This document shows, in pieces, positions 13,480 through 23,412 of a stretch of DNA of 64,000 bases. Below the pieces are notes generated by a model. That model was not told the DNA's origin and did no database searches. It was given only the letters and a program-made list of their open reading frames with translations. Every line of letters starts with the position of its first letter. Position 1 is the stretch's first letter. The translations under genes and the position numbers were made by a program. Origin of the DNA: Tethya wilhelma (lineage: Eukaryota > Porifera > Demospongiae > Tethyida > Tethyidae); contig CAXIPT010000001.1 in NCBI GenBank assembly GCA_964030475.1, forward strand, positions 20,598,586 to 20,662,585, in the 5' to 3' direction.

Positions 13480-15696
13480 TTAAAACACTTGCACTCTCCA
13501 ATTGCTATAATCACAAACATAAACAAAACCATCACAATCAACACAAATTCCAAAAGGGTTCTCAAATTCTCCTTCTTTGCTTCCTTTCTTACCAAATGAT
13601 GCAACAAACTGACCATCTCTACTAAACACGGAGAGACAACATCCACCCCACTCAACAACATACACAAACTGACCAGCTACACACACACCAGTTGGTTCAC
13701 TCAACTGACCATAGTCTTTCTCACTGAATGAAAGTTGAAACTTTCCCTGCTTGTTGAGGAGCTTGACACGATCATTGCCCCAGTCACAAATGTACATGCT
13801 ACCATGTTCATCTTGGGTAATGTCACAAGGTTGCCACTGTTCATCTCCTTCACCTTCTGAACCAATTGTTCTGACAAATTGTAGTTTGTCTTTTGTAAAT
13901 ACTTGCAGTCGATGGTTATTTTTATCACATACTAACACTTTATCTCCTACAACAGCCACACCTCTCGGATCACTAAATTCACCATGGCCACTACCTTCTG
14001 TGCCAACAGTCTTGAGAACTTTACCATCTTTGGTACATTTAAACAGACAATGTTGAGAATTATCAGTCACATACAAGTTATCATTTTCATCAACTGAAAT
14101 ACCTCTTTTATTACTTGGCATTTTGATGTGATGTAGTTTCTTTCCTTTCTTAAATACTGAAATTTCATCCCATTTTGTCACTAGTACTTCCTCATCTGAA
14201 TTGATTGTGACTCCATATGGATGGTCCAAACCACCTATGATCCTCACTGGCTTACCAAGCTGTGTTGGTGGTATATTCACATACACAGGAAAGGGACTGC
14301 CGGCTATTGGTTGGTCGTTTACTTTGACTGTTAGTTGATGACGACCACGAACGGCTGAGGAGAATTGGATTTTGTACTTGTTCTCTTCTTTTCGTACTCC
14401 CTTCAGTTGAGAGACAGACCCATTGACAAGGGACTTCAATTCAGCAGTCACTTTCTGTGGCTTCTTGGTAGGAGCACAATTGTGTAACATTGTGTGGACT
14501 ATGACGTGTGTCTGTTGGTTGACTTCAGTACTGTTCAAACCAGGACCATCCACTTTGCACTTTGATGGATCTACTGGAAGAGTGATGATTTTTGCTTTAG
14601 TTTTACACAACTTTTTGAGATGCTCTTTAATCTCTATTTCTGCTCCCATATCCACCTCTTCAACTGGTTCAAGATCAATGGCTCCTTTATGATGTTCTTC
14701 AGCTTTCTTGTCAATTTGACTCAACATCTGTTTATGTAACGTCATCAACTCTTCATCTGTGGAATTCTCGACATTTTGTTCCACAAAGTCCATCAGGCTC
14801 TGGATTACAGCAGAGGCCATGTTGAGGCCTTTCTCTTGAGTGGAAAGGTGTGTGACCTTCTTCTCCACTGTGTCAGATGCCTCCACTAGTAGCCTGTTCT
14901 TGTGCTGCTCTAGAATTTCTTGCCATTCTTGAAACGACTGTTCAATGTTCTCAGCTACAGATGCTCCTTGAGCCATGACTTCAGATTTTGTAACCTGAAC
15001 TACTTCTGCAGCTTTACAAAGATTAGCTTGGACCTCTTTCAGTGGAGCAAGATGTTCATTCAGTTTTTTCTTTATCTCTGGAGCAGTGACCTTCACAAAA
15101 TCATACTTGTGTTTGGCATGATCGATCACAATGCAGTCTCGACAGATAAGACAGTCACAGTCAAAGCAGAATATTTTCATCTGCTCATCATGTATCACAC
15201 ATTTTGGCGGTGGGGGCTTAGAGACTAGGATTTGCTTTGCTTCACCTTTTTTCAGCTCTTCAAGGGTCACAACCTTGTGGCTGGAGAAAGCTTTCATCTT
15301 CTGGTGCGATTTAACACAGTCAGCACATATGAACTCAGTACATTGGCGACAAAAGGCTACAGACACACCTCCACTGCACTGCTCACAGGGAGCCTCTACC
15401 TTTCCATGGACTTTCTCTCTCTTTCCTTGAAGTTCTTTCAATCGGTTGATGAAGAAGGCAGTCTTCAGTTGATTGGGGTCATTTTGAGGCACTGTGGTTT
15501 CTTGCCGGCATTCTGGACATTCAAAAGGACGGTTGGGTCCAGCATAATTCACCAGTTTCTGGATACACTTCTTACAGTAGTAGTGACAGCAAGGTAGTAT
15601 CTTGGGTTCTTCAAACACACCATGACAGACGGGACAGGTGAGTTCATCTTGGAGCTCTTTTAACCCTTTATCAACAACAGGAGGAGCTTCAGCCAT
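13480..15696 (-). CDS. TRIM protein: RING, two B-boxes, coiled coil, filamin, NHL (copy 1)
   Basis: One coding exon of 738 residues. The RING finger is C3HC4 with C21, C24, C36/37, H38, C41, C44, C60 and C63. B-box 1 spans about 104-140 and B-box 2 about 166-196, then a coiled coil to about 345. A filamin/ABP280 domain (about 372-475) carries the hallmark GSPFPVYV, and NHL repeats run from RIIGGLDHPYGV to the end VQVF. This is the TRIM2/3/71-type layout: a predicted ubiquitin E3 ligase with a beta-propeller that binds targets, protein or RNA. Just before the ATG is a splice acceptor at 15712, so the leader is spliced. It lies tail to tail with ORC1, 213 bp away, and the pair was duplicated as a unit. 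Exact targets cannot be read from the sequence. Confidence 0.95.
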   Translation of the reverse strand: MAEAPPVVDKGLKELQDELTCPVCHGVFEEPKILPCCHYYCKKCIQKLVNYAGPNRPFECPECRQETTVPQNDPNQLKTAFFINRLKELQGKREKVHGKVEAPCEQCSGGVSVAFCRQCTEFICADCVKSHQKMKAFSSHKVVTLEELKKGEAKQILVSKPPPPKCVIHDEQMKIFCFDCDCLICRDCIVIDHAKHKYDFVKVTAPEIKKKLNEHLAPLKEVQANLCKAAEVVQVTKSEVMAQGASVAENIEQSFQEWQEILEQHKNRLLVEASDTVEKKVTHLSTQEKGLNMASAVIQSLMDFVEQNVENSTDEELMTLHKQMLSQIDKKAEEHHKGAIDLEPVEEVDMGAEIEIKEHLKKLCKTKAKIITLPVDPSKCKVDGPGLNSTEVNQQTHVIVHTMLHNCAPTKKPQKVTAELKSLVNGSVSQLKGVRKEENKYKIQFSSAVRGRHQLTVKVNDQPIAGSPFPVYVNIPPTQLGKPVRIIGGLDHPYGVTINSDEEVLVTKWDEISVFKKGKKLHHIKMPSNKRGISVDENDNLYVTDNSQHCLFKCTKDGKVLKTVGTEGSGHGEFSDPRGVAVVGDKVLVCDKNNHRLQVFTKDKLQFVRTIGSEGEGDEQWQPCDITQDEHGSMYICDWGNDRVKLLNKQGKFQLSFSEKDYGQLSEPTGVCVAGQFVYVVEWGGCCLSVFSRDGQFVASFGKKGSKEGEFENPFGICVDCDGFVYVCDYSNWRVQVF

Positions 15697-16040
15697 TTCT
15701 ACTAATGTAACCTAAATTGAAATATAGATATATGTCTAGTCACTTTTAATAGAACCATAATTTAGTGAGTTCACACATGTTCAGTTCAAAATAGAACTTG
15801 AAACCTATCAGGAACACATATAAAGTAAAATACAACCTAGATCTACTTCCCTTTGTCTACTCAAAATTATGCCCAGAAAAGTGTATTATAAAGTTAAACT
15901 ATGACAGATTAAAACTTACCAAGAAGAAAAATGGACCGTTGAAAAAGAGGAAAACAGAAAGTCACAGCAAAAAATGCTACCAGCAGACACGCCCATTTTT
16001 TCTACGCATGCTCAGTGTCTATCAACCCAAGTCCATGATG
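15697..16040 (-). promoter_or_regulatory. Spliced 5' leader and promoter of TRIM copy 1
   Basis: On the minus strand a leader exon from about 16.0 kb ends at 15920 before GTAAGTTTT; the acceptor lies at 15712, 15 bp before the ATG. Upstream at about 16004-16014 is ACGCATGCTCA, part of a motif that recurs at the same relative place in the other TRIM-type genes. The leader and promoter are copied at 25551-25830. Confidence 0.6.
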
Positions 16041-16360
16041 TAGCAGTAAGATTATGAGAATCTCTCTTCTTTTTGCATGAAAAAATGTCCACAAAAGGTA
16101 TATTTCTAACTATTAGTGATTTATTATTTACAATACTTATTATTAATGCATTTTTTTGCTGTCACACAATGACATGTTCACTCTTTATAACTAATGTGTG
16201 TCAGTTTCACAGTTGTACTGTATGTCATGTGGGTGCATGGCTCTACATATCCATTAATCTCTAGTGCACATACCAGAAACTAGAAAGATGGTTACAGTGA
16301 TGGTAGTCGATTCCCACTCACATCTTTCAACCATTACTATTGTTTTTCTCCTAATATGTG

Positions 16361-17066
16361 GTGGGAATGAACCATTTACAGATCTAGAGTGGTCCAAGAG
16401 ATGTTCCTAAGCCAAGATTCAGGCTATCAAGTAAGTTGAGCCATCTTAATAATGGATAAGTGGCACATACGAAGTGTATCCAAACTTTATGAATAGTTAC
16501 ACACCATCAACCCTGGTCCTGATATTTAAACAGTGAGTTAGTGGGTGTACCTCTTATGATTTGAATTTTAAGAATTTAATGGTAGTTATTCCTACTCACA
16601 TTTGTGACCACTACTATGTCAAGTTTGTTTAGCTCACTATACTATTGTTGTTCTCCTGGTAAGTACAATTTGTAGCTACTCCTCATAACTTGTTTGTTGT
16701 TGTCTCTTGTTCTCCTGTAGACATGGTTCTCTTCATGAGAAGATGTTCCTGAGAGCCATTCTATCAGAGTTTAGAAGATCAGGACTAGAAGAGGCCACTT
16801 TCAAACACGTCTGTCAGCAGCTGCGAGTGTTGTACAGAGCAGAAGGTGTGTGTGTAGCATTCAGTATATGAGTAAAGTGGGTCACACTATGTGGCCCCCT
16901 GTGTACAGGTGTAGAGTCAGCCAATGTGAGTCAGTTGAGTTGTATCTGCTCTCGGCTGGGTGGTCGTCGACTGCTCCTGGTAGAGGGAGGGAGAATGGAC
17001 ACACACAGGAGGATACGACTCAACATCAGTCAGGATGATGTCATCTTTGCTCTCAGAGATGTGTAG
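16361..17066 (+). pseudogene. Partial ORC1 copy: relic of exon 7, intact exons 8 and 9
   Basis: A decayed exon 7 (16361-16430) is followed by near-perfect copies of exon 8 (16721-16845) and exon 9 (16909-17066), with their intron sequences and the final TAG. Exons 8-9 still read as the winged-helix end of ORC1, closing in ALRDV. There is no BAH or AAA+ part, so a working ORC1 is impossible. It is the left part of a duplicated block that also holds TRIM copy 2. The high identity suggests recent duplication or gene conversion. Confidence 0.9.
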
Positions 17067-17269
17067 CTAAGAGATCGACAGTGTTATGTTTGTAAGTCTA
17101 TCATCAAAACATGTCACTCTGTACCATTGTGTGTACAGGCAGTAACAGTATCTAATTTTTATAATAATTATGATTTTGCAGATTTGACATTAACTCAGTT
17201 CACATAAAATTAATATACTATTGTTTAATTGCAGTTATGCCCTTACCATGTACAAAGTTTATTACAAAA

Positions 17270-19483
17270 TTAAAACACTTGCACTCTACCATTGCCATAA
17301 TCACAAACATAAACAAAACCATCACAATCAACACAAATTCCAAAAGGCCTACTAAATTCTCCTTCTTTGTTTCCTCTCTTACCAAATGATGTAACAAACT
17401 GACCATCTCTACTAAACACAGAGACAAAACATCCCAAGTACTCAACAACATACACAAACTGACTAGCTACACACACACCAATTGAGTACTTCAACTGATC
17501 ATTGTCTTTCTTGCTAAATGAAAGTTGAAACTCTCCCTGCTTGTTGAGGACCTTGACACGATTATTGCCAAAGTCACAAATGTACATGTTACCATGTTCA
17601 TCTTGGGCAATGTCATAAGGTGAATTAAACTGTTCATCTCCTTTACCTTTTGAACCAATTGTTCTGACAAATTCCAGGGTGTCTTTTGTAAACACTTGCA
17701 GTCGGTCGTTATCATTGTCACATACAAACACTTCATCTCCTATGACAGCCACACCACTTGGATCATTGAATTCACCATGGCTACTGCCTTTTGTGCCAAC
17801 AGTCTTGAGAACTTCACCATCTTTGGTACATTTCAATAGACAATGTTGATCCCTATTAGCTACATACATGTTATTATCTTCATCAATGGCTATACTGTTA
17901 AGATTTGGGATTTTGATCTCACGTAGTTTCTTTCCTTTCTTGAATGCAGAAATCTTATTACGTTCTGTCACAAGTACTTCCTCAGCTGAGTTGACCGTGA
18001 CTCCATATGGGTAGTTCAAACCACCTATGATCCTCACAGGCGTACCAAGCTGTGTTGGTGGTATATTCACATACAGAGGAAAGGGACTGCCGGTTATTGG
18101 TTGATCATTTACATTGATTGATAGTTTATGACGACCACGAACAGCTGAGGAGAATTGGATTTCGCATTTGTTCTCTTCTTTTCGTACTCCCTCCAGTTGA
18201 GAGACAGACCCATTGACAAGGGACTTCAATTCAGCAGTCACTTTCTGTAGCTTCTTGGTAGGAGCACCATTGTGTAATATTGTGTGGACTATGATGTGTG
18301 TCTGTTGGTTGACTTCAGCACTGTTCAAACCAGGACCATCCACTTTGCACTTTGATGGATCTACTAGCTGATACAATTCAGCATTAGTTTGACAAGTCTG
18401 GTGTATTTTCTCAGCACAGTTTATCTCTACTTTCAGATCAGCAATCTCAACTGGTTCAAGATCAATGGCTCCTTTACGCTGTTCTTCAGCTTCCTTGTCA
18501 ATTCGACTCAAGATTTGTTTATGTAACGTCATCAACTCTTCATCTGTAGAATTCTCAACATTTTGTTCCACAAAGTCCACCAGGCTCTGGATTACAGCTG
18601 AGGCCATGTTGAGGCTTTTCTCTTGAGTGGAAAGGTGTGTGACCTTCTTCTGCACTGTGTCAGATGCCTCCACTAGTAGTCTGTTCTTGTGCTGCTCTAG
18701 AATTCCAACCAATTCTTGAAACGACTGCTCAATGTTCTCAGCTACAGATACTCCTTGAGCCATGACTTCAGATTTTGTAACTTGAACTACTTCTGCAGCT
18801 TTACAAAGATTAGCTTGGACCTCTTTCAGTGGAGCAAGATGTTCATTGAGTTGTTTCTTTGTCTCTGGAGCAGTGACCTTCACAAAATCATACTTGTGTT
18901 TGGCATGATCGATCACAATGCAGTCTCGACAGATAAGACGGTCACAGTCAAAACAGAATAGCTTCATTTTTCCATCATGGATCGTACACTTTGGTGGTGG
19001 AGGTTTGGAGACTAGGATTTGCTTTGTTCCTCCTTGTTTCAGCTCTTCAAGGGTCACAACCTTGTGGCCAGTAAAGATTTTCATTCGTTGATGGGATTCA
19101 GAACATTTCTCACAAATGAACTCGGTACATTGGCGACAAAAGGCTACAGACACACCTCCACTGCACTGCTCACAGGGAGCCTCTACCTTTCCGTGAATTT
19201 TCTCTCTCTTTCCTTGAAGTTCTTTTAATCGGTTGATGAAGAAGGCAGTCTTCAGTTGATTGGGGTCATTTTGTGGCACTGTGGTTTCTTGCCGGCATTC
19301 TGGGCATTCAAAAGGACGGTTGGGTCCAGCATAATTCACCAGTTTCTGGATACACTTCTTACAGTAGTAGTGGCAGCAAGGTAGTATTTTGGGTTCTTCA
19401 AACACGCCATGACAGACAGGACAGGTGAGTTCATCTTGGAGCTCTTTCAACCCCTTATCAACAACGGGAGGAGTTTCAGCCAT
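17270..19483 (-). CDS. TRIM protein: RING, two B-boxes, coiled coil, filamin, NHL (copy 2)
   Basis: One coding exon of 737 residues, sister of the gene at 13480-15696. The first hundred residues differ at only a couple of positions, and all zinc ligands of the RING and both B-boxes are kept. B-box 1 is diverged (ICEKCSESHQRMKIFTGHK). The linker after the coiled coil (EIADLKVEINCAEKIHQ) is unlike copy 1 but like the TRIM-PARP gene at 45-47.6 kb. The filamin domain ends GSPFPLYV and the NHL propeller starts RIIGGLNYPYGVTV. The NHL part is clearly more diverged than the RING part. It is a predicted E3 ligase with altered target-binding surface. The leader is spliced: an acceptor lies about 13 bp before the ATG. 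Confidence 0.95.
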   Translation of the reverse strand: MAETPPVVDKGLKELQDELTCPVCHGVFEEPKILPCCHYYCKKCIQKLVNYAGPNRPFECPECRQETTVPQNDPNQLKTAFFINRLKELQGKREKIHGKVEAPCEQCSGGVSVAFCRQCTEFICEKCSESHQRMKIFTGHKVVTLEELKQGGTKQILVSKPPPPKCTIHDGKMKLFCFDCDRLICRDCIVIDHAKHKYDFVKVTAPETKKQLNEHLAPLKEVQANLCKAAEVVQVTKSEVMAQGVSVAENIEQSFQELVGILEQHKNRLLVEASDTVQKKVTHLSTQEKSLNMASAVIQSLVDFVEQNVENSTDEELMTLHKQILSRIDKEAEEQRKGAIDLEPVEIADLKVEINCAEKIHQTCQTNAELYQLVDPSKCKVDGPGLNSAEVNQQTHIIVHTILHNGAPTKKLQKVTAELKSLVNGSVSQLEGVRKEENKCEIQFSSAVRGRHKLSINVNDQPITGSPFPLYVNIPPTQLGTPVRIIGGLNYPYGVTVNSAEEVLVTERNKISAFKKGKKLREIKIPNLNSIAIDEDNNMYVANRDQHCLLKCTKDGEVLKTVGTKGSSHGEFNDPSGVAVIGDEVFVCDNDNDRLQVFTKDTLEFVRTIGSKGKGDEQFNSPYDIAQDEHGNMYICDFGNNRVKVLNKQGEFQLSFSKKDNDQLKYSIGVCVASQFVYVVEYLGCFVSVFSRDGQFVTSFGKRGNKEGEFSRPFGICVDCDGFVYVCDYGNGRVQVF

Positions 19484-19900
19484 TTCTGATACAATCTACA
19501 ATGAAAATTAACTGATTATAATGTAATACATCTATAGTCACATTCACTTAACACAAAGGACCCAACACATGCACAGTCTATAATGTAAAATTACAGTTTG
19601 TATTTGACAATGTTCAGCTCTATTTAGTAGCCAAAATCTCTCTCAACAGTTAGTCTCGCGGGCCAGCCTCTTTCAAGGAAAGGAGCTGGCCCGCGAAGAC
19701 TACTCAACAGTAGCTAGTCTATACCCAAAACATGGCATCTAACAATTTATGTGTTAGTTCACTCACCAGGAGAGAAATCTGAAATATATAGGGAACAGTC
19801 TATACGGCAGGAGCAAAGACAAGACAAGGTCACACAAGAAATGTTTTTAGTGACACACCCACTTTAGTGGTTATGCATCTGCGCATGCTCCAATTGAGCT
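19484..19900 (-). promoter_or_regulatory. Leader intron and promoter of TRIM copy 2
   Basis: The leader acceptor (TTTTCATTGTAG on the minus strand) is near 19497 and the donor GTGAGTGAA near 19766. The motif TGCGCATGCTCCA is at about 19880-19892. The leader exon (AGATTTCTCTCCTGGTGAG on the minus strand) is shared with the gene at 20001-21098. Confidence 0.55.
19651..19702. repeat. GC-rich hairpin
   Basis: GTCTCGCGGGCCAGCC is followed within 30 bp by GCTGGCCCGCGAAGACT, making a strong stem-loop of about 50 bp. It lies in the leader intron of TRIM copy 2. A half of similar sequence (tctagtctcgcgagg) occurs near 33650. It looks like a small foldback element. Confidence 0.6.
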
Positions 19901-20000
19901 TGTGAATATTAACAATCACCAATGTAAATTTTATGACTAGAATAGTGTTGCATAATTATGACAACTATGTCAAAGTTAATTACATAAAATATATCAGTTC

Positions 20001-21098
20001 CTAAAACACTGAAATCCTTCCCCTTCCATGCTCAGAAACATAAATGAATCCATCCTGATCAAGACAGATCCTCTTTGGCCACTGACAATCACCAAATGAA
20101 GAAACAAACTGGCTGTCTTTAGTAAACACAGACACACAAACCTTCTCAACAACGCACACAAACTGACCAGCTACACACACACCAGTTGGTTCTTCCAGCT
20201 GACCATTGCCTTTCTTGCTGAATGAAAACTGAAACTCTCCCTCCTTGTTGAGGACCTTGACTCGATTGTTGCCTTGGTCACAGACATACAGGTTTCCTAG
20301 CTCATTTTGAACAACGTCTGTAGGCTTAACAAAATAGTCATCTCCTTCACCATGACCACCGATTGCTTTAACAAACTCCAGGCCATCTTTCGTCAACACT
20401 TGCAGTCGGTGGTTATCTTTGTCACAAATGATTATATTGTCTCCAGCAAGACCCACACCGGTCGGTTCGTTGAACTCACAAGGCCCACTGCCCCGTTTTC
20501 CCCCAACACTCTTGAGCAATTCTCCCGCCTTGTTGTATTTCAGGACCCTATGCCAGACACGATCGACAACGTACATGTTGTCCTCTTCATCAATGGCTAT
20601 CCCACAGAGATGGCTCTCATCATTCTTGATCTTGATGTCGTGCAACTTCTTTTTCGTCTTCTTGTCACACCAAGTGATGGCTCTGTATTCAGTCACCACC
20701 ACTTCATTGGCAGAGTTGATGGCTACTCCATATGGGTAGAATAGATCACCTATGATAATCACTGGACTGCCGATCTTCTTGAATGGCATCTTTGCAAACA
20801 CAGGAAAGGGACTGCCGGCTATTGGTTGATCGTTTACACTTATTGCTAGTTCGTAGCGACCACGTACACGAGGGAAGACCTTGATTTTATACTTGTTTCC
20901 TTCAATTTGCTTTCCTTCCAGTTGAAATGTGGTCCCTTCTACGAATGACTTCCATTCAGCTGTCACTTTCAGTGGTTTTTCAGTAGGAGCACCATTGGGC
21001 AATACTGTGGTGACTATGACAGGTTTCTCCTCCCTGAATTCAGCCTCAGTCATACCAGGACCTTCCACTGTACACTTGGATGGATCTACCTCAGCCAT
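20001..21098 (-). CDS. RING-less filamin-NHL protein (copy 3)
   Basis: One coding exon of 365 residues starting MAEVDPSKCTVEGPGM. The first about 100 residues are a filamin domain ending GSPFPVFA, followed by NHL repeats with motifs such as GVAINSANEVVVTE and NNRVKVLNKEGEF to the end GRISVF. There is no RING, B-box or coiled coil, so it is not an E3 ligase by itself. It could bind the same kind of targets as the TRIM genes without ubiquitinating them. This is a real start, not a broken gene: a splice acceptor stands 18 bp before the ATG and the leader matches the TRIM leaders. The propeller differs from copy 4 at many sites. Confidence 0.9.
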   Translation of the reverse strand: MAEVDPSKCTVEGPGMTEAEFREEKPVIVTTVLPNGAPTEKPLKVTAEWKSFVEGTTFQLEGKQIEGNKYKIKVFPRVRGRYELAISVNDQPIAGSPFPVFAKMPFKKIGSPVIIIGDLFYPYGVAINSANEVVVTEYRAITWCDKKTKKKLHDIKIKNDESHLCGIAIDEEDNMYVVDRVWHRVLKYNKAGELLKSVGGKRGSGPCEFNEPTGVGLAGDNIIICDKDNHRLQVLTKDGLEFVKAIGGHGEGDDYFVKPTDVVQNELGNLYVCDQGNNRVKVLNKEGEFQFSFSKKGNGQLEEPTGVCVAGQFVCVVEKVCVSVFTKDSQFVSSFGDCQWPKRICLDQDGFIYVSEHGRGRISVF

Positions 21099-21681
21099 TT
21101 TTCTTTAGTCTTGTTGCTAATGAAAGAGAATAACATGTATTATAAATTTATGAGACACAGTCTGAAGTATCTTTCAGTTTACTAAGAGAAAAAATACGGC
21201 TCAAACACAACAGGAGAGGTAGTGATAATTTTAAAGGCGGGAAGTAGATCTATCTAGCTCAGTTGTGTTCTCTTTTATACGCTCAGCAGGACAGCTCTAT
21301 GCATGAGTGAGTTTATACGAGCTACCAAAATCAGCAAAATGGTATCTTATCAAGCTATGTGTTAATTCACTCACCATGAGAGAAATCTGAAGGATAGCAA
21401 ATGGTCAAAACAAACCAGCACACAGCTGAGCAGGAGCAGAGGCAAGGTCACGCCGAAGAATGCTCTAGGACGGTAATCAACGTTGACACACCCACTTTTA
21501 ATTTAATGGCTTTGTTTTGTTTTTTTTGCGCTTGCTCCAATGAATACAATATCAGACACTGGGTTTACAAAATATGACAAAATTAATGCCAATGTCAAAA
21601 TTAATAAAAGTGCATAACAAGGTAGCATCTTTTAACAAGAAATAATATGTTTTTAAGTACCCTATCAGACCTATATAACTT

Positions 21682-22785
21682 CTAAAATATTGCAATCCTA
21701 TTATTTCCATGCTCACAGACATAAATGAAACCATCTTGATCAACACAGATCCCACGTGGCCAATTGAAATTATCAAATGAAGAAACAAACTTGCCATCTT
21801 TAGTAAAAATAGACACCTTAGCCTTCTCCGTAATGTACACAAACTGACCAGCTATACATATACCATTCGGTTCTTTCAACTGACCATTGCCTCTCTTGCT
21901 GAATGAAAACTGAAGCTCTCCCTCTTTATTGAGGACCTTGACTCGATTGTTGCCATAGTCACAGACGTACAGGTTTCCTAGCTCATCTTGAGCAATGCTA
22001 TTAGGTTTAATGAAATCTTCATCTCCTTCACCACGTGAACCGATTGCTTTAACAAACTCCAACCCATCTTTCGTCAACACTTGAAGTCGGTGGTTATCTT
22101 TGTCACAAACGATAATATTGTCTCCAGCAAAACCCACACCGGTCGGTTCGTTGAACTCGCAAGGCCCACTGCCCCGTTTTTCCCCAACGCTTTTCAGCAA
22201 TTCTCCCGCCTTGTTATATTTAAGGACCCTCTGCCAGACACGATCCACCACGTACGTGTTTTCCTCTTCATCAATGGCTAGCCCACAGAGATGACTCTCA
22301 TCGTTTGTTATCTTAATGTTGTACAACTTCTTGTGTGTTTCCTTGTTGTACCAAGTGATCGCTCTGAATTCCGTCACCACCACTTGATTGGCCGAGTTGA
22401 TGGCTACTCCGTACGGATAGAATAGATCGCCTATGATCTTCTCAGGACTCCCAAGTCTCCCGAATACCATTTTTACAAACAGAGGAAAGGGACTGCCAGC
22501 TATTGGTTGATCATTTACATTGATGGTTAGTTCATGGTGACCACGAACACGAGGGAAGAGTTCAAACTTGTATTTGTTTCCTTCAATATGCTCTCCCTCC
22601 AGTTGAGATGTGGTCCCTTCGACGAGTGACTTCAATTCAGCTGTCACTTTCAGTGGTTTTTCAGTAGGAGCACCATTGGGTAGCACTGTACTGACTATGA
22701 CAGATGTCTCCTTCTTGAATTCAGCCCCAGTCATACCAGGACCATCCACTGTACACTTGGATGGATCCACAAGTACCTCAGCCAT
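21682..22785 (-). CDS. RING-less filamin-NHL protein (copy 4)
   Basis: One coding exon of about 367 residues from MAEVLVDPSKCTVDGPG. The frame is open about 20 codons further upstream, but a splice acceptor (CATTTCAG) lies inside that extension, so the MAEV start is preferred, as in copy 3. The filamin domain ends GSPFPLFV and the NHL repeats end NNRIAIF. It is the nearest relative of copy 3, in tandem and on the same strand. On the minus strand, the leader exon ends GGAAAGTAGAGC-like sequence near 22873 before a GTAAGCTGG donor. The promoter motif TTGCGCATGCTCAG lies near 22999-23011. Function as in copy 3 is inferred. Confidence 0.9.
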   Translation of the reverse strand: MAEVLVDPSKCTVDGPGMTGAEFKKETSVIVSTVLPNGAPTEKPLKVTAELKSLVEGTTSQLEGEHIEGNKYKFELFPRVRGHHELTINVNDQPIAGSPFPLFVKMVFGRLGSPEKIIGDLFYPYGVAINSANQVVVTEFRAITWYNKETHKKLYNIKITNDESHLCGLAIDEEENTYVVDRVWQRVLKYNKAGELLKSVGEKRGSGPCEFNEPTGVGFAGDNIIVCDKDNHRLQVLTKDGLEFVKAIGSRGEGDEDFIKPNSIAQDELGNLYVCDYGNNRVKVLNKEGELQFSFSKRGNGQLKEPNGICIAGQFVYITEKAKVSIFTKDGKFVSSFDNFNWPRGICVDQDGFIYVCEHGNNRIAIF

Positions 22786-22998
22786 TTTTCTTTCTTTTGC
22801 CAATCTAGTCTTTTGTAGCTGAAATGAAAGATTTGAACTTAACAATTATGTAATACTAGTGTCTCCAGCTTACCAAGAGGAAAGTAGAGCTCAAACACAG
22901 CAGGAGAGATAGTAATAAAGGCGGGATTCCAGGGAAACTGTAGCTGTGTATGCTGAGCTAGAGCAGACACACCCACTACAAGAGCAGCACGTGATCAT

Positions 22999-23412
22999 TG
23001 CGCATGCTCAGTATGCAAATTAGGATGGATGTATGCACGATCATTTCCGCTGAGAGGAAATGAGCAGACTCTTGCACCTGATGATCTAGCCTACCCTTCT
23101 CCAAACTGAGCCAGACTGGTGGCCTGCTTACACACCAGGTGACAGCAAGAGGAAGATGATCTAAGCTAGGGACGGTCCAGACAGTCTGACTGTATCAATA
23201 ATGATACCACAATGATGCACAGCTAATCTTATCTGTGCTCTAATCAATCTGTGGCATCTAACCCATCTGCACAAGGCCTGGGAACAAGGCTAGGCTAGCT
23301 ATACTCGTACTCTGCCAGAAAGAATGTGATTCAAAATTTATTTCAAACAATAATAATAAAAACTACAAATGCTATAAATAAAACTAAATGCTAATAAAAA
23401 CTAACTAATAAT
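22999..23412. other. Intergenic stretch upstream of copy 4
   Basis: After the promoter motif at 22999-23011, this AT-rich stretch shows no exon and no clear repeat. Confidence 0.5.

Noticed and set aside
19651..19702. GC-rich hairpin as a transcription terminator or tRNA
   Set aside because: There is no tRNA cloverleaf or box A/B, and rho-independent terminators do not apply to a nuclear genome; a foldback element is more likely.
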